64,000 nucleotides of DNA from Turbatrix aceti (GCA_963969345.1 OZ017766.1:8184001-8248000); one strand, 5' to 3'; counted from the stretch's first letter, positions 10,962 to 23,026 are shown. The notes: generated from the letters alone by a model not told the origin. A program made the numbers and translations.

Positions 10962-11346
10962 CAGGGTTGAGCGAACATCGCGTTTTTTTGTTCGCGAACA
11001 AACACGAACAATTTTTCAGAATTGTTCGAAAAATCGAACAAATGCGAACAATTTTGACCTTGTTCGCGAACAAACACGAACGAACATCGAACAAATTATT
11101 TTCATAACTTGTGCAAAATTTTGTTTACCTGAGTAGAAAAACGTAAATTTGGGCAGTCCATCTGACCCAAATTTTTTTCAGGATTTTTGTTCGTTTCATC
11201 TGTTCGGAAAATTTAGCATTGTTCGCGGACGATCGCGAACAAATATTTAAGTTTAAGAAAAATTTGTTCGCAAACGAACGCGAACAGGAAACATGGAATC
11301 TGTTTGCGAACAAACACGAACTTACGCGAACGTTCGCTCAACCCTG
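10962..11346. mobile_element. hAT-type MITE, copy 3 (GTTGAG subfamily)
   Basis: Ends are CAGGGTTGAGCGAAC and GTTCGCTCAACCCTG, a variant of the GATGGG ends. Flanking 8-mers TTCGTTAC and ATTGTTAC agree at six of eight positions, consistent with an aged target duplication. Confidence 0.85.
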
Positions 11347-12803
11347 ATTGTTACCAGGTGGTACCCCGGGGTAAACATCAACGAAACGAACTTATTTAGT
11401 TAAGTTAAAAGAAAAAGCAAGTGACCACCAGCTAATATTTATTTCCATAGGCTGGTCCATATGTACCTCCATTCTCCGAAAAGGGTTACCTCACTCGCAC
11501 TCGCACTCGCACTCGCACTCGCGCACCCCCAACCCGCCGTGAGTGATCCGGTTGTTGTCCGGTGGTCAGTCACCTGCCAGCTGGTTTGCAGGGAAAATGA
11601 AGGGGGACCTAGTTAGGCTGACGTATTTCAAGTGAAAACGTTTTTGAGGGTACCGAAAGTATAATAAATAGATAGATAGTAGATTGTAGGGTTCCGAGTA
11701 GGGTGCCCTCATTTTAGACAAGTCAGTATTTTGTTCCTCAAGGATTTTCTGAAACACGCTGCGTGCGTGCGCGCATGTATGGAAAACACGTCTTGTATTA
11801 TAAATATGTACATACTTATGTATGTGAGACTGACCGCCGCCTACGTTTTCTAAATAAATAAATAATTGCAAATATGTATCTATTTCGATTGAAAAGTGCA
11901 AAAGCAAATGTGAACGCAATTTGAGCTGGATTTTTTTCTGGAGGCGACGTCTGCGTCTCCGTCGGCGACGGTGACGCGGCCAAAAAATTCTCCGGCTGGT
12001 CATTCATCCATCCAGCAAGCAAAGCAAACTGATTCCAAATTCGTGTCCGAGACAGCCGTGCAAACAACACACAAAAGATGAGGGAGAGTTTGAATAATGT
12101 TTCGATTGAAAATTCAATCTGCTTTGTTACTACTATTTGTTTTCCTTCCTCTGCACGTTGCTGGAACGAACGAACGAACGAACAAACACGAATGTCCGTC
12201 ACAATATTGTACGCGTTGTTGGTTGGTTGTCCGACAAAAATCAGGAAAAACAAAAAAAATCGTTTGATCAAAGCGGACGTTTTACGGACGTTTCATGTTT
12301 CACGTCATAATGCAATTCACAAAATTGTTTTCTGGTATATGAGCGCTGTTTATATTTTTTTTTCCATAAAAATTCATACCCGACACCAGATAAGCAGCAT
12401 TAATCCTGTCAACAGTAGTGAAACAACAAAAATATTATACATAAATACAAAATCAATGAAACCCAAAAAAAATACAGCAAAGTTTATCGGACATGCATTT
12501 AATAACCCTGATCGAAAAATTTTTTCCATCTATTTTTAAAATTTTAGTAAATGTCAAAATCTCAACTTAATTCCACAAAAGTCAGGTCAAGTGAGGTCAG
12601 GTCACTCGAGGATCAAGTGTTCAATGAATAGGGCACAACTGACGCGTGTGTCAAAAAAAATTGTCGGTTCACGGTCATTATGTGCTAAAACGTTTACAAT
12701 TCGTCTCTAAATAATATTGATTTGTCGATGATTGTTGTTTTTTCACTTCGCTGTCGTCTATGAATTTTGTTTTGTACTTACGAACATAAGAACGGCGGTG
12801 GCG
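11347..12803. other. Intergenic
   Basis: No supported gene. Includes a CACTCG hexamer microsatellite (about 11492-11522) and a CGAA tetranucleotide run near 12166-12182. Minus-strand open frames at 11566-12271 overlap in several frames, lack splice structure and were not called. Confidence 0.5.
11492..11522 (+). repeat. CACTCG hexamer microsatellite
   Basis: About five perfect head-to-tail units of CACTCG. Confidence 0.9.
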
Positions 12804-13615
12804 ATGCGTGGTGTCCTGAGCATAATTTTGATTTTGCTTCTGGCGATTTTTGTTCAAGGAAACAGTCAATCCTGCGTTGATGGAAAAGACAATGTCCTGG
12901 TAATAGAAACCGGCAACGATACCTCAAAAGGACCTTTTTCCCTCTCAAATTTGAGATTTGCAGTTTATGACACAAAAAAGAAGCCAAGTTGTCCGCCGAA
13001 AATTACTTTTCCGGGATTTGTAAGGCTTTTGTCAGGTAAAAAGATTTAAAAAAAATTTTTTTTTAAAGATTTGAAAATAATCATTGTCAGGTCATGTCGT
13101 CAAAAGACAGCCCCTGGATCCCATGATCTCGATGAAGCTTTCCGCGAAGCATAACAGCGTCATGATCGGTGAAGTCTGTAAAAGTGGGAAAAGTCAGAAT
13201 TATTTTGTTCCTGATGAGTCTTGGTAAACTTTTTTTTTTATTTTCAAAAAAAAAATTGAAACCAAAAAATTTTACGTAATTTTTAGCACGATAAACATCT
13301 GCTACACGATGCCGGATTTCTGCAACTGGTTCAACGACGCTGAAGATGAGCTGGATATTGAAGAACTTCCGGAATCAGCCAGAAGCATGCAGCGCATCGG
13401 GTCTATTGATAACAGCTACCTCGATGTAAGAATTCAAAAAAAAAGTTTGAGAAATCATAAATTATTTTGAAAAAATTTAGGGCGAATGGAAAATCTCCGC
13501 AGAGCTTGTTTACAAAAACGAAGGCTTCATCGATGTCAAAATCTCGAATCCAAGTAGCCAGTGGATCAGGGTCCGTGTTGAAATCGACGAACATTCCGGC
13601 AAAAACGAACTTTAA
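12804..13615 (+). CDS. Small secreted protein, unrecognised family
   Basis: Four exons: 12804-13035, 13091-13223, 13287-13425, 13481-13615, with GT-AG borders in matching phase, 212 residues. The N-terminus MRGVLSIILILLLAIFVQG is a clear signal peptide. The mature part has paired cysteines (SCVDG, PSCPPK, EVCKSG, a Cys at the exon 2/3 junction, NICY, DFCNWF) and N-glycosylation-type GNDTS. It therefore looks like an extracellular, disulfide-bonded protein. I recognise no domain. It lies 615 bp upstream of another secreted-protein gene on the same strand, without evidence of an operon. AATAAA-like sequence follows at about 13640. An upstream in-frame start exists, but the signal peptide favours 12804. 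Confidence 0.75.
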
Positions 13616-14230
13616 TTTGCATTTCGAATTTTGTGAAAAAAAATAAATTTTGTCAATTGTATACGTGATCGAGAAAAATTCAGAACTAAATTTGATTTGA
13701 AAAAAAAAATGTGTAAATTTTTTTTGTATACGTCTGAATCATAACTCTCGACAAAAATAACAGAAAGAAATGGCAAAAGCACGAGATTGAGACTGACAGT
13801 ATGACTCATGAGTGTCTTACTAACAGTATGAGTGAGTGTACTGTGAATAGGCCAGCAAGGCCTCCGGGCACAAAAAAATCAGAAAAAAAAACAGATAAAA
13901 AATCTGAAAATTAACGAAATAATCAAAAATACAGTTCGAATAAACACAAACCAAAAAACCAAAAACCAAAATCAAAAGTTCAGAAACCAGTAAAATAATT
14001 GAAAAAAAGTAGTATCAAAAATGATCAAAATTGACATTAAAAAATTCTTCCGGCAAAACCAAAAAATCGGACTTTTTGGCCTTAATCACAGTTTACGATT
14101 ACTAACCCCCCTTCCCCCGGCGACATTTAACGAAATGAAAAAAAAACTTGAAACCAGAAAGCTCGTATAAATACACCACGACGAAAAATAGACTTTGTCT
14201 GTAATATTTCAGCCAACAAAGGTGAGGCAA
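13616..14230. other. Intergenic and promoter of the repeat-protein gene
   Basis: AT-rich, no gene. Includes the TATA-like site listed separately, 58 bp before the start codon. Confidence 0.6.
14166..14173 (+). promoter_or_regulatory. TATA-box-like site
   Basis: TATAAATA in the context CTCGTATAAATACACC, followed by TTTCAG at about 14207-14212 and the ATG at 14231. The position fits a core promoter for the repeat-protein gene. Confidence 0.5.
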
Positions 14231-17230
14231 ATGTGGCGCTATTTGTTTGGTTCGATCGTATTAGCCAGCCTATTCTACGCAATAAGCGCTCAGCAACCGT
14301 ACAACTGGGATCCCAACATCAACGGACACCGGTTCTATAACCCGTATGGGTCTCCAGCTCCGACTTCAGCTGAAAATTCGCATGGAGAAATTTCGGAAGA
14401 CGATGAATATCCTCACGGTAAAACACAATACCCGCCATGGCGGCCCTATACGTTACCAACAACGTGGACGTGGATTGCATCAAATCCTTCAACGGAAACA
14501 ACGAGCTCATCAAAGGAAGAATTGTCATTGACGACATCTGACGACACCACTCTTTCAACGGAATCTGACGGCGGCTTCGATTACTCTCCCGACAGCGGCG
14601 AATCCGAGAACCTTCCAGGCGGGGGCTCCGATTACTTTCCTGACGGCGGCTCCGAGAACTCTCCAGGCGACGGCTCCGATGACTCCAACGGCGGTGGCAT
14701 CCAGAACTCTCCTGACGGCGGCTCCGATAATTCTCCCAGCGACGGCTCCGAGAACTCTCCCGGCGACGGCTCCGATAACTCTCCCGGCGGCGGATCCGAG
14801 AACCTTCCAGGCGACGGCTCTGAGGACTCCAACGGCGGTGGCATCCAGAACTCTCCCGGCGACGGCTCCGAGAACTCTCCCGGCGGCGGATCCGAGAACC
14901 TTCCCGGCGATGGCTCCGAGAACTCTCCCGGCGACGGCTCCGAAAACTCTCCCAGCGACGGCTCCGAGAACTCTTCCGGCGGCGGATCCGAGAACCTTCC
15001 AGGCGGGGGCTCCGATCACTCTTCCTGACGGCGGCTCCGAGAACTCTCCAGGCGACGGCTCCGATGACTCTCAACGGCGGTGGCATCCGAGAACTCTCCC
15101 GGCGACGGCTCCGAGAACTCTCCGGGCGGCGGATCCGAGAACCTTCCCGGCGATGGCTCCGAGAACTCTCCCGGCGACGGCTCCGAAAACTCTCCCAGCG
15201 ACGGTTCCGATAACTCTCCCGGCGACGGCTCCGAGAGCTCTCCCGGCGACGGCTCCGATAACTCTTATGGCGGCGGCATCAAGAACTCTCCCGGCGACGG
15301 CTCCGAAAACTCTCCCGGCGACGGCATCAAGAACTCACCCGGCGACGGCATCCAGAATTCTCCCGGCGACGGCTCCGATAACACCAACGGCGGCGCCATC
15401 AATAACTCCCCCGGCGACGGCTCCGATAACTCTTCAGGCGACGGCTCCGATAATTCTCCCGGCGACGGCATCAAGAACTCCCCCGGCGATGGCATCAAGA
15501 ACTCCCCCGGCGACGGCTCCGATAACTCCCCCGGCGACGGCATCAAGAACTCACCCGGCGACGGCATCCAGAATTCTCCCGGCGACGGCTCCGATAACTC
15601 TTCCGGCGACGGCATCACGAACTCCCCCGGCGACGGCTCCGATAACTCTCCCGGCGACGGCTCCGAGAACCTCTCCCGGCGACGGCATCTGATGAACTCC
15701 ACCCGGCGGCGGCATCCAGAATTCTCCCGGCGACGGCTCCGATAACTCCCACGGCGACGGCTCCGAGAACTCCCCCGGCGACGGCTCCGAAAACTCTCTC
15801 AGCGACGGCTCCGATAACTCTCCCGGCGACGGCATCAAGAACTCCCCCGGCGATGGCTCCGAGAACTCCCCCGGCGACGGCTCCGATAACTCTCCCGGCG
15901 ACGGCTCCGAGAACTCTCCCGGCGACGGCATCCAGAATTCTCCCGGCGACGGCTCCGATAACTCTTCACGGCGACGGCATCAGATAACTCCCCCGGCGAT
16001 GGCTCCGATAACTCCCCCGGCGACGGCTCCGATAATTCTCCCGGCGACGGCTCCGATAACTCTTCCGGCGACGGCATCAAGAACTCCCCCGGCGACGGCT
16101 CCGAGAACTCTTCCGGCGACGGCTCCGATAACTCTCCCGGCGACGGCTCCGATAACTCTTCAGGCGACGGCATCAAGAACTCACCCGGCGACGGCATCCA
16201 GAATTCTCCCGGCGACGGCTCCGATAACTCCAACGGCGGCGCCATCCATAACTCCCCCGGCGATGGCTCCGATAAATCTCCCGGCGACGGCTCCGATAAC
16301 TCTCCCGGCGACGGCTCCGAGAACTCTCCCGGCGACGGCATCAAGAACTCCCCCGGCGACGGCTCCGATAACTCTCCCGGCGACGGCTCCGAGAACTCTC
16401 CCGGCGACGGCATCAAGAACTCACCCGGCGACGGCATCCAGAATTCTCCCGGCGACGGCTCCGATAACACCAACGGCGGCGCCATCAATAACTCCCCCGG
16501 CGATGGCTCCGATAAATCTCCCGGCGACGGCTCCGATAATTCTCCCGGCGACGGCTCCGATAACTCTTCCGGCGACGGCATCACGAACTCCCCCGGCGAC
16601 GGCTCCGAAAACTCTCCCAGCGACGGCTCCGAGAACTCTCCCGGCGACGGCATCAAGAACTCCCCCGGCGATGGCTCCGAGAACTCCAACGGCGGCGACT
16701 CCGAAAACCTTCCAGCCAGCGGAGAAAACAACGAAAACTCTCCCAGTGGCGGAGGAAAGAGTCAGCCTACGCAGCCTACGCAAACTCAGCCTACACGGCC
16801 TACGATCACCTCAACAGAAGCCACGTCGCCGACGACATCTGCAGGCACGTCTACTACAACGAAATCTACGAGTTCACCAACGGAAGCCTCGTCGACGACG
16901 ACATCTGACGTCACAACTCCCTTAACGGAATCTACAAGTTCATCCACGGATGACTTTTCGTCCACAACATCCGAAGTTACGTCTACTGAAACGGAATTTA
17001 CGAGCCCCCCACCGGAAGACTTTTTGTCGACAACATCTGACGGCACTCCTTCAACGGAATCTACGAGCCCCTCACCAGAAGACTTTTTGTCGACAACATC
17101 TGACGGCACTCCTTCAACGGAATCTACGAGCTCATCAACGGAAGCCTCGTCGACGACGAAAATTGATGTGACCACTCTTTCAACGACCACGCAGCCAACA
17201 TTTTTCAACTTTTTGTTTAAAACAATGTAA
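14231..17230 (+). CDS. Secreted repeat-rich, mucin-like protein with internal frame changes
   Basis: The start ATG at 14231 gives a signal peptide (MWRYLFGSIVLASLFYAISA) and a QQPYNWDPN-type mature start. An acidic linker follows, then a long array of an eight-residue unit of the type SPGDGSDN/SPGDGSEN/SPGDGIKN. A Ser/Thr-rich tail (TTSDGTPSTES) ends at a stop at 17228. N-terminus, most of the array and tail all lie in one frame. Two places break it: around 15020-15095 three one-base insertions add up to a multiple of three, and around 15668-15985 four insertions (1, 3, 1, 1) do the same. Taken literally the first frame stops at 15028. The compensation suggests consensus errors in repeats or very recent lesions. 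Likely an extracellular matrix or mucin-like coat protein; function unknown. Confidence 0.6.
14575..16715 (+). repeat. 24-bp coding minisatellite
   Basis: Tandem array of a GC-rich 24-bp unit (core TCTCCCGGCGACGGCTCCGA), roughly 85-90 copies, encoding the SPGDGSxN octapeptide. Larger blocks are also duplicated; for example 15001-15100 copies 14610-14710. Because the unit is a multiple of three, every frame and both strands look open, which makes false reading frames here. Confidence 0.95.
17013..17138 (+). repeat. 66-bp tandem duplication in the Ser/Thr tail
   Basis: A block starting GAAGACTTTTTGTCGACAAC is repeated at 66-bp spacing (near 17013 and 17079) with almost no differences. It adds 22 residues and keeps the frame. 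Confidence 0.85.
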
Positions 17231-17316
17231 TTGAAAATTGTCTGTTTATGATAAATCTGTCGAATGCTGCGTTTTTTTACACCACATTTTTTGGTTGCGA
17301 TTGCAGGGGTTTGAAT

Positions 17317-17779
17317 CAGGGATGGGCGAACAGCGGTTTTTTTTGTTCTCGAACAAACACGAACGATTTTTTTATTTTTTTCGAAAAATCGAACAAACGC
17401 GAACATTTTTGTCAGTGTTCGCAAACGAACAACGAACAGATTTTTAGCATATTTTATACAAAATTATGTCCAAATTGGGCATAAAAACGTAAACTTCGGA
17501 ACAATGCGTTTTTACGTTTTTGGTGACAGTTTTCTACACTTTTTATTGCCGAAGGCAATTGACGCTATATGTCATTTTTGGAAAAATAACATCAATTTCG
17601 GCATCATTAAACTGATTTTATGTACCTAAATTTTTGTTCGTTTTATCTGTTTGGAAAATTTATCTTTGTTCGCGAACGAACTCGAAAAAAGCAAATCTGT
17701 TCTCGAACGAACATGAACGCAAAAATTTGAATTTGTTCGCAAACGAACGCGAACGAACACGAACGTTCGCCCATCCCTG
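17317..17779. mobile_element. hAT-type MITE, copy 4
   Basis: Begins CAGGGATGGGCGAAC and ends GTTCGCCCATCCCTG. Perfect 8-bp target duplication GTTTGAAT at 17309-17316 and 17780-17787. Inserted between the repeat-protein gene and DHCR24. Confidence 0.95.
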
Positions 17780-17967
17780 GTTTGAATGGCAGTGACCTTT
17801 GTTCGCTCAGGTTTTTTTCCATTCTTATCTCGGGTCTTTATCGGTCGTTTGTCTCGCACTGAGCATCAGACTGAAGTCTACCGACCCTCGATTTTCTCTT
17901 TATTGATCGCATGCGTTGTTTGTGCTTTTGTGGACTCGTCGATTGATTTTCCTAAATTTTCACAGCA

Positions 17968-20378
17968 ATGGGGATACAAGATCGACTTGTGCGATGGCTC
18001 GAGGATAACCGTGGCCTCGTCATCGTTGTCTTCTGTCTGCCTGCCAGTTTTGTGGGTTTTTGATGCATTTACAAAAACTTTTTATCCTTCCTAAAACATT
18101 TTTTTTTCCAGCTTTTTGACTGTTTCATCCAACTGAAGTATTGGTTTCGTCGAACATTTTTATCCGCGCCAAAGGATCACGATTTGCGTGTTCGCAAGAT
18201 CCAGCGAGCTATCTGGAACTGGATTGACCTTCCACCGGCTGAGAGAAAACCCATGTGTACGGCGAAGCCAAATTGGCTGAGTCTGTCGACGACTTTCTTT
18301 CGAAAAGATCTTTGCCATCAGATTCCGATCAATCTCTACGATATTTTGTCCCTCGATGAAGAGAATCTCGTCGTCAAAGTCGAGCCTAATGTCACGGTTC
18401 GTGATTTGACACGGTATCTGATTCCCCGGGGGTATACATTGGCTGTGACGCTCGAAATTGGCGATGCAACTGCTGGTGGCCTGGCTTTTGGCGTCGGAAT
18501 GACGACTTATTCCCACAAAGTTGGACTCTACCAGGAAACAATTTTGTCTTACGATATCGTAACCGCAGACAGCAGTCTGCTCCATGTCACCGCTGATAAC
18601 GAGCATTCGGACCTGTTTTACTGTCTACCATGGTCCCACGGTACTCTTGGATTTCTCGTAGCTCTGGAATTGAAATTGATCAAAGTGAAGCCGTTTGTTC
18701 ACATGCAATACATTTCTGTAAACTCGCAAGATGAGTACTGTGAAAAAATGATGGAACTCTCCGGAGCCAAAAACGCGGATACAAAAGTCCCTGATTATCT
18801 CGAAGCGACTATTTATACCAAAGACAAGGCTGTCATCATGGTCGGAAATTTTACGGATAAAATTGTCGAAAGCAAGGTGAATGATATCACCCGATGGTAC
18901 AAGCCCTGGTTTTACAAGCATGTGGAGACTTTTTTGGATCGAAATGGAGAAGAGTATATTCCGATTGGAGATTATCTTCTACGACACAATCGGGCTATTT
19001 TTTGGGTTTTGGAATCCATGATTCCGTTTGGTAATCATCCGGTTTTCAGGTAGGGCGCGAAACTAAACCAAATTTGTTGTCGTGAACTCAGATTTTGAGT
19101 ACATTGAAATCAGGGATGGGCGAACGTTCGCATTCGTTCGAGTTTGTTCCCGCGCAAATTCAAATTTTTGTGTTCGTGTTTGTTCGCGAACAAATTCAAA
19201 TTTTTGCGTTCATGTTCGTTCGAGAACAGATTTGCTTTGTTCGAGTTTGTTCGCGAACAAATAAATATTCCGAACAGATAAAACGAACAAACATTTAGGT
19301 AAAATCAGTTTAATGGTGCCGAAATTGATGTTATTTTTCCAAAAATGGCAAATAGTGTCAATTGCCTTCGGAAATAAAAAATGTAGGAAAACTGTCACCA
19401 AAAACGTGAAAACGCATAGTACCAAAGTTTACGTTTTTGTGCCCAGTTTGGACAAAATTTTGTATAAAATATGCTAAAAATCTGTTCGTTGTTTGTTCGT
19501 CTTCGTTCGCGAACACTGACAAAAATGTTCGCGTTCGTTCGATTTTTCGAGCATATTTACAAAATGTTCGTGTTCGTTCGAGAACAAAAAAAACGGCTGT
19601 TCGCCGATCCCTGATCACTCACTATCATATCATGATAGAAAAAAAACGGTATCAGACAATCACTAGTCTCGGAACGAAAATATTTAAATACATAAATTTT
19701 CTTTTCAGGGCACTTCTCGGATGGCTAAACCCCCCAAAACCCGCTTTTCTGAAATTTACGACCACAAAAATCGTACGTGAAATGACATTTGCCAAACAGG
19801 TCTTCCAGGATATTGTCATGCCATTGGACACCCTCAAAGAACAGGTCAACACTGCCATCGAACTTTTTGACACTTTTCCTCTCCTCGTTTATCCCTGTCG
19901 AATTTACGATCACAAACGTGGAAATCAGGGACAACTTCGCGCGCCGCCTGCGAATAATTTGGTTCCTGGCACGAATTATGCCATGTTCAATGATTTAGGG
20001 GTATACGGTACACCTGGGCCGGTAAAGCGACGGGAGCCGTATAATCCGACGAAAGCTATGCGGGAGATGGAAAGGTAAATTAAATATGTATATTTTTTTG
20101 AAACTTTTTTTTTTAATCGTAGTTGGTTTGTTTGTTTGTGCGTGTCAATCCGGAAATCCCTCATTTGCAGATTCACACGCGAAGTCGGTGGCTACTCTTT
20201 CCTGTACGCAGACATTTTTATGACAGAGACAGAATTTGAGCAAATGTTTGATTTAACACTGTACAACCACGTTCGTCAGAAATACGCCTGTGAAGGGGCT
20301 TTTCCAAAGCTCTACGACAAGGTGAAACCCGAAGTCGATGTTATCGCGATCGGCGAACTGTATGCCGCTGCTTCGTAA
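17968..20378 (+). CDS. DHCR24: Delta(24)-sterol reductase (DHCR24/Diminuto family)
   Basis: Four exons: 17968-18051, 18112-19049, 19709-20074, 20171-20378; 531 residues with consistent phases. The ATG follows an ideal acceptor (TTTTCACAG at 17957-17965), likely trans-spliced. Residues about 15-40 form a membrane segment. An FAD-binding PCMH-type domain follows (VVKVEPNVTVRDLTRYLIPRG, GGLAFGVGMTTYSHKVGL, DLFYCLPWSHGTLGFLVALE). The conserved C-terminal half shows YKPWFYKHVE, IPFGNHPVFR, GYSFLYADIFM and KYACEGAFPKLYDK. The enzyme reduces the C24 double bond of sterols using NADPH and FAD. In sterol-auxotrophic nematodes this step fits dealkylation of dietary phytosterols. Length is close to the vertebrate enzyme (about 516). 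Intron 3 carries a hAT-type MITE. Confidence 0.93.
19111..19613. mobile_element. hAT-type MITE, copy 5 (inside DHCR24 intron 3)
   Basis: Starts CAGGGATGGGCGAACG and ends GTTCGCCGATCCCTG, so one terminal base has changed. Flanking 8-mers ATTGAAAT and ATCACTCA do not match. The element ends about 95 bp before the exon 4 side acceptor at 19708, leaving the splice site intact. Confidence 0.85.
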
Positions 20379-21119
20379 ATTTTTTTTTTCCATTTTTTTT
20401 CTTTAATTCTCCCAATTTTCTTTCGTTCCCATTGCAAATATGTATCCTTTTGTTTTGATTTCTCTTCGACGCATGCGACGACCAAAACAACTAACACGGG
20501 AGAAAATTGGTTGACGAGAACATTGAAAAAAATAAATAAATAGAAAATAAAAAATATTCATCAAAAATAAATTTGTGTCAGGATTTATTTACAATTTATT
20601 TTTTTTTTCAAGGCAGGCGGAATGGAAAGGAAAGAAAACCAAAAAAACAGGCGACAGTAAGCTTAGGCTTCTTCGACGTCGTATGTACGTACAAAAAGAT
20701 GCGTCGTGGCAGGTATGCATGCACAAAGGAAAGGGAAAAAAAGGATGGAAAAAAAATACCTTTGGAGGGGGATGGGACGTGGTGGTATTGGTAGAGGAAG
20801 AAGAAGGCTCTGATATTGTTTTTTGTATGCCATCCATCCATCCCTCTTCTTCTTCCTCCTCCGGGGGTTTTGGTTTTTTTTTTTGTCTTTGAATTACATA
20901 GATGAGGCTTGCTTTTTTTTCTGATTCACCGGTTTTTGTTTTCTTTTGGAGACGCGAGCAATGAGCATAAAGGCTCGTCAATAGGCTGTGATTTTTCACA
21001 CTTTCCTGCGGGAATTCATCCAACAAGGTAGAATTTTTTTTTTGACTGAGATATACAATAATATTTTTTAACATTATTTTTTGAAAAAAATATTCTATTA
21101 TTATTTTGAAGTCAGTGGG

Positions 21120-21193
21120 GTCTTATTTACATAAATAAGACTTTGACAGGATCTTACAACGAAAGTTTGAGGAGATGTCTCAAACTTTCGTTG
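21120..21193. repeat. Two adjacent perfect inverted repeats
   Basis: GTCTTATTTA-CA-TAAATAAGAC at 21120-21141 is followed by arms CAACGAAAGTTTGAG (21157-21171) and CTCAAACTTTCGTTG (21179-21193) around a 7-nt loop. Both are perfect. They could be transposon debris or an RNA hairpin; nothing decides. Confidence 0.9.
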
Positions 21194-21879
21194 CAAAACC
21201 CAGGTTTTTTTTCTAAATACAAAAATAAGATAATATCGCAAAATAAAATCGTAAAACTTTTACTCCTGACACGACTTTTATACTGTACCTAAAAAAAAAT
21301 TATTTTTGTGACGATATTTTTCGTTTGGTTATCTCATTACGGTACTTTTAGCAAAAATTTTTTTTGTTGCTTTTGATGGTAAAAGTGTATAAAAACAGGT
21401 GCGAAGTAAATTCTTGCGCATTCAAAAAGTTCGGCATTAACGAAAAATTTGCTGTGCAATGGCAAAAATCTTTACGAATCGATTTTGGCTTCCTGGTTCG
21501 ACCTGTAAATTTTTTCTAAAAATCCGCTGAAAATTTTCAGGTATTTACAAAAAACTGATATACTTATCTTTGCCAGGTGCATTTTTTGGCCTGAATTTTC
21601 GTACTTTTACGGTATCAAAAAATTTTTAAATAAATTTTGTTAAAAAAAAATTTCTAAATTGCCTCAACATTTTTTGGTTTGACTAATTTTTGGAATTTTT
21701 GTGGCGTCAAAAAATACAAAAAAAATACAGAGTACTTTTGTTAAAAAAATGTAAAAAAAATTGCACTCAACAAAATTTACAACCTGACCCCAGTCCCGCC
21801 ATCCCCGCTTGACTGCAATTCGGTCATGGCTTTAGATTGAAATCGGGCTCTCTCACAGCAAGCTTTTAGGTGCCAAAGT

Positions 21880-22600
21880 GCAGAGATGCGCGGAAAAGTG
21901 CACTTGAAGGCGTTTTTGGCACTTGGGTCATCGTGGGAGGATTGGACAAAGGGGAGTAAAAAAAAGGGAAAGAAAAGTGTCGTGTTTGTTGCCTGCTTGC
22001 TTGCCTTGCTGGTGGACCGACGATTGCGCGCGCGAGTCGAGCGGCACTCTATCCGGCCGCCGCTGTCGCCGCTGCCGTCGACTTGACTTGACTTTGCGCG
22101 GGCGGGCGGTCGGTCACCGGTCACCGGTCGTTGGTCGTCGTCAAGCCTGTCAACCAGGCGGCAGGCGGTTGTTCGGCCAGGCCACCAACACAGGAGATGC
22201 CGCAATCCGACAATCGAATGAAATGGAATTGAATCGCTCGCTTGCTTTCTTTGCTCGATGATGATGATGATGATGATTTTTTTTTTCGGCGTGCGCTAGC
22301 CGGGCTGGCGCTGTGGCCACTGCCACCTTGCGCGGGTGCGTGCGTATCCCGGGCGATGGCGGCGGCGGCGGTTTGGTGGTTGGACGGCGCGTCGATCCTT
22401 CTCCTACCCTACCCTACCCATGCCCCCCCACATACACGACCCCCGCACCCGCACCCACACCAGCACCCGCGCCTGTCCTGTCCTTCTTCTTCTTCGTCGT
22501 CCCTTGCTTTTTTTTTGGTGCACGCCGCATCGCCGACCGCGCCGCGCCGCGCAGCCGCGGTCAGAGTAGAGGAGTCATAGTTGTTCAGCAGTGGTAAAAA
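21880..22600 (+). promoter_or_regulatory. GC-rich island upstream of pop-1
   Basis: In contrast to the AT-rich surroundings this stretch is GC-rich with CG dinucleotides. It includes GATGAT and (CCGCACCCGCACC)-type runs, GGTCACCGGTCACCGGTC and a pyrimidine tract. It lies 430-1150 bp before the pop-1 start. Similar GC islands precede the beta-lactamase-like gene (27960-28330). A promoter or 5' UTR role is inferred from position only. Confidence 0.35.
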
Positions 22601-23026
22601 TGTAGTCGTTGAGCAGCCCTCTTTTTTTTTTGGTTGGGCGCCAAGATCAAGCGAGGTTCACCTTCATCTCCCCGCTCTTCTCCGATTTAGTTCATAGCTG
22701 GTCATCTTCCATCCCTCCCTCGTTCAAAAAAAAAGTACACCTGGTGACTGACACCGGAGGCATTACAAGTCAACCCAACTCCTCCGCGCACCCCCCTCCC
22801 CCAAAAAAAGCAAAAAAGCGGCCGACCGCGCGAGTTCCTCAAAAATTGCCCGCCATATTTGTCGCGCGTCGCTTTCTTCTTTTTTTCTTCTTCTTACATC
22901 TGCGTGTTCCTGTCAGATCGATTTAGCTTCCTAAATCTGTATCTGAATTTTTGCCTTTCGATATCGAACTCCGCAATCAATTATAACAAAAACAAAATTC
23001 CTTACCCTTCTTTTTTTTACAGATCG

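Larger units (their letters stand above)
20379..23022. other. DHCR24 3' flank and pop-1 upstream region
   Basis: AATAAATAAATAG near 20531 is a plausible DHCR24 poly(A) signal. The middle is AT-rich with two short hairpins near 21120-21193. The right third is a GC-rich, low-complexity island, listed separately. No further gene was found; open frames here are compositional. Confidence 0.55.

Noticed and set aside
11566..12271. Two overlapping minus-strand frames
   Set aside because: They overlap in different frames, have no recognisable domain or signal and cross simple repeats.
14575..16715. Regular repeat array considered as a CRISPR-like array
   Set aside because: Units are contiguous 24-bp coding repeats without unique spacers, in a eukaryotic secreted-protein gene.
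14319..16925. Long open frames on both strands and in alternative frames, rich in RRRESSRSR, TAPRTLPA or SEPSPGEF repeats
   Set aside because: They are shadows of the 24-bp repeat, which keeps all six frames open. Only the frame with a signal peptide and Ser/Thr tail has gene-like ends.
22242..22600. GC-rich frames upstream of pop-1
   Set aside because: Low-complexity composition (CACCCGCACC, GATGAT) with no splice link to the pop-1 frame; read as a promoter or UTR island.
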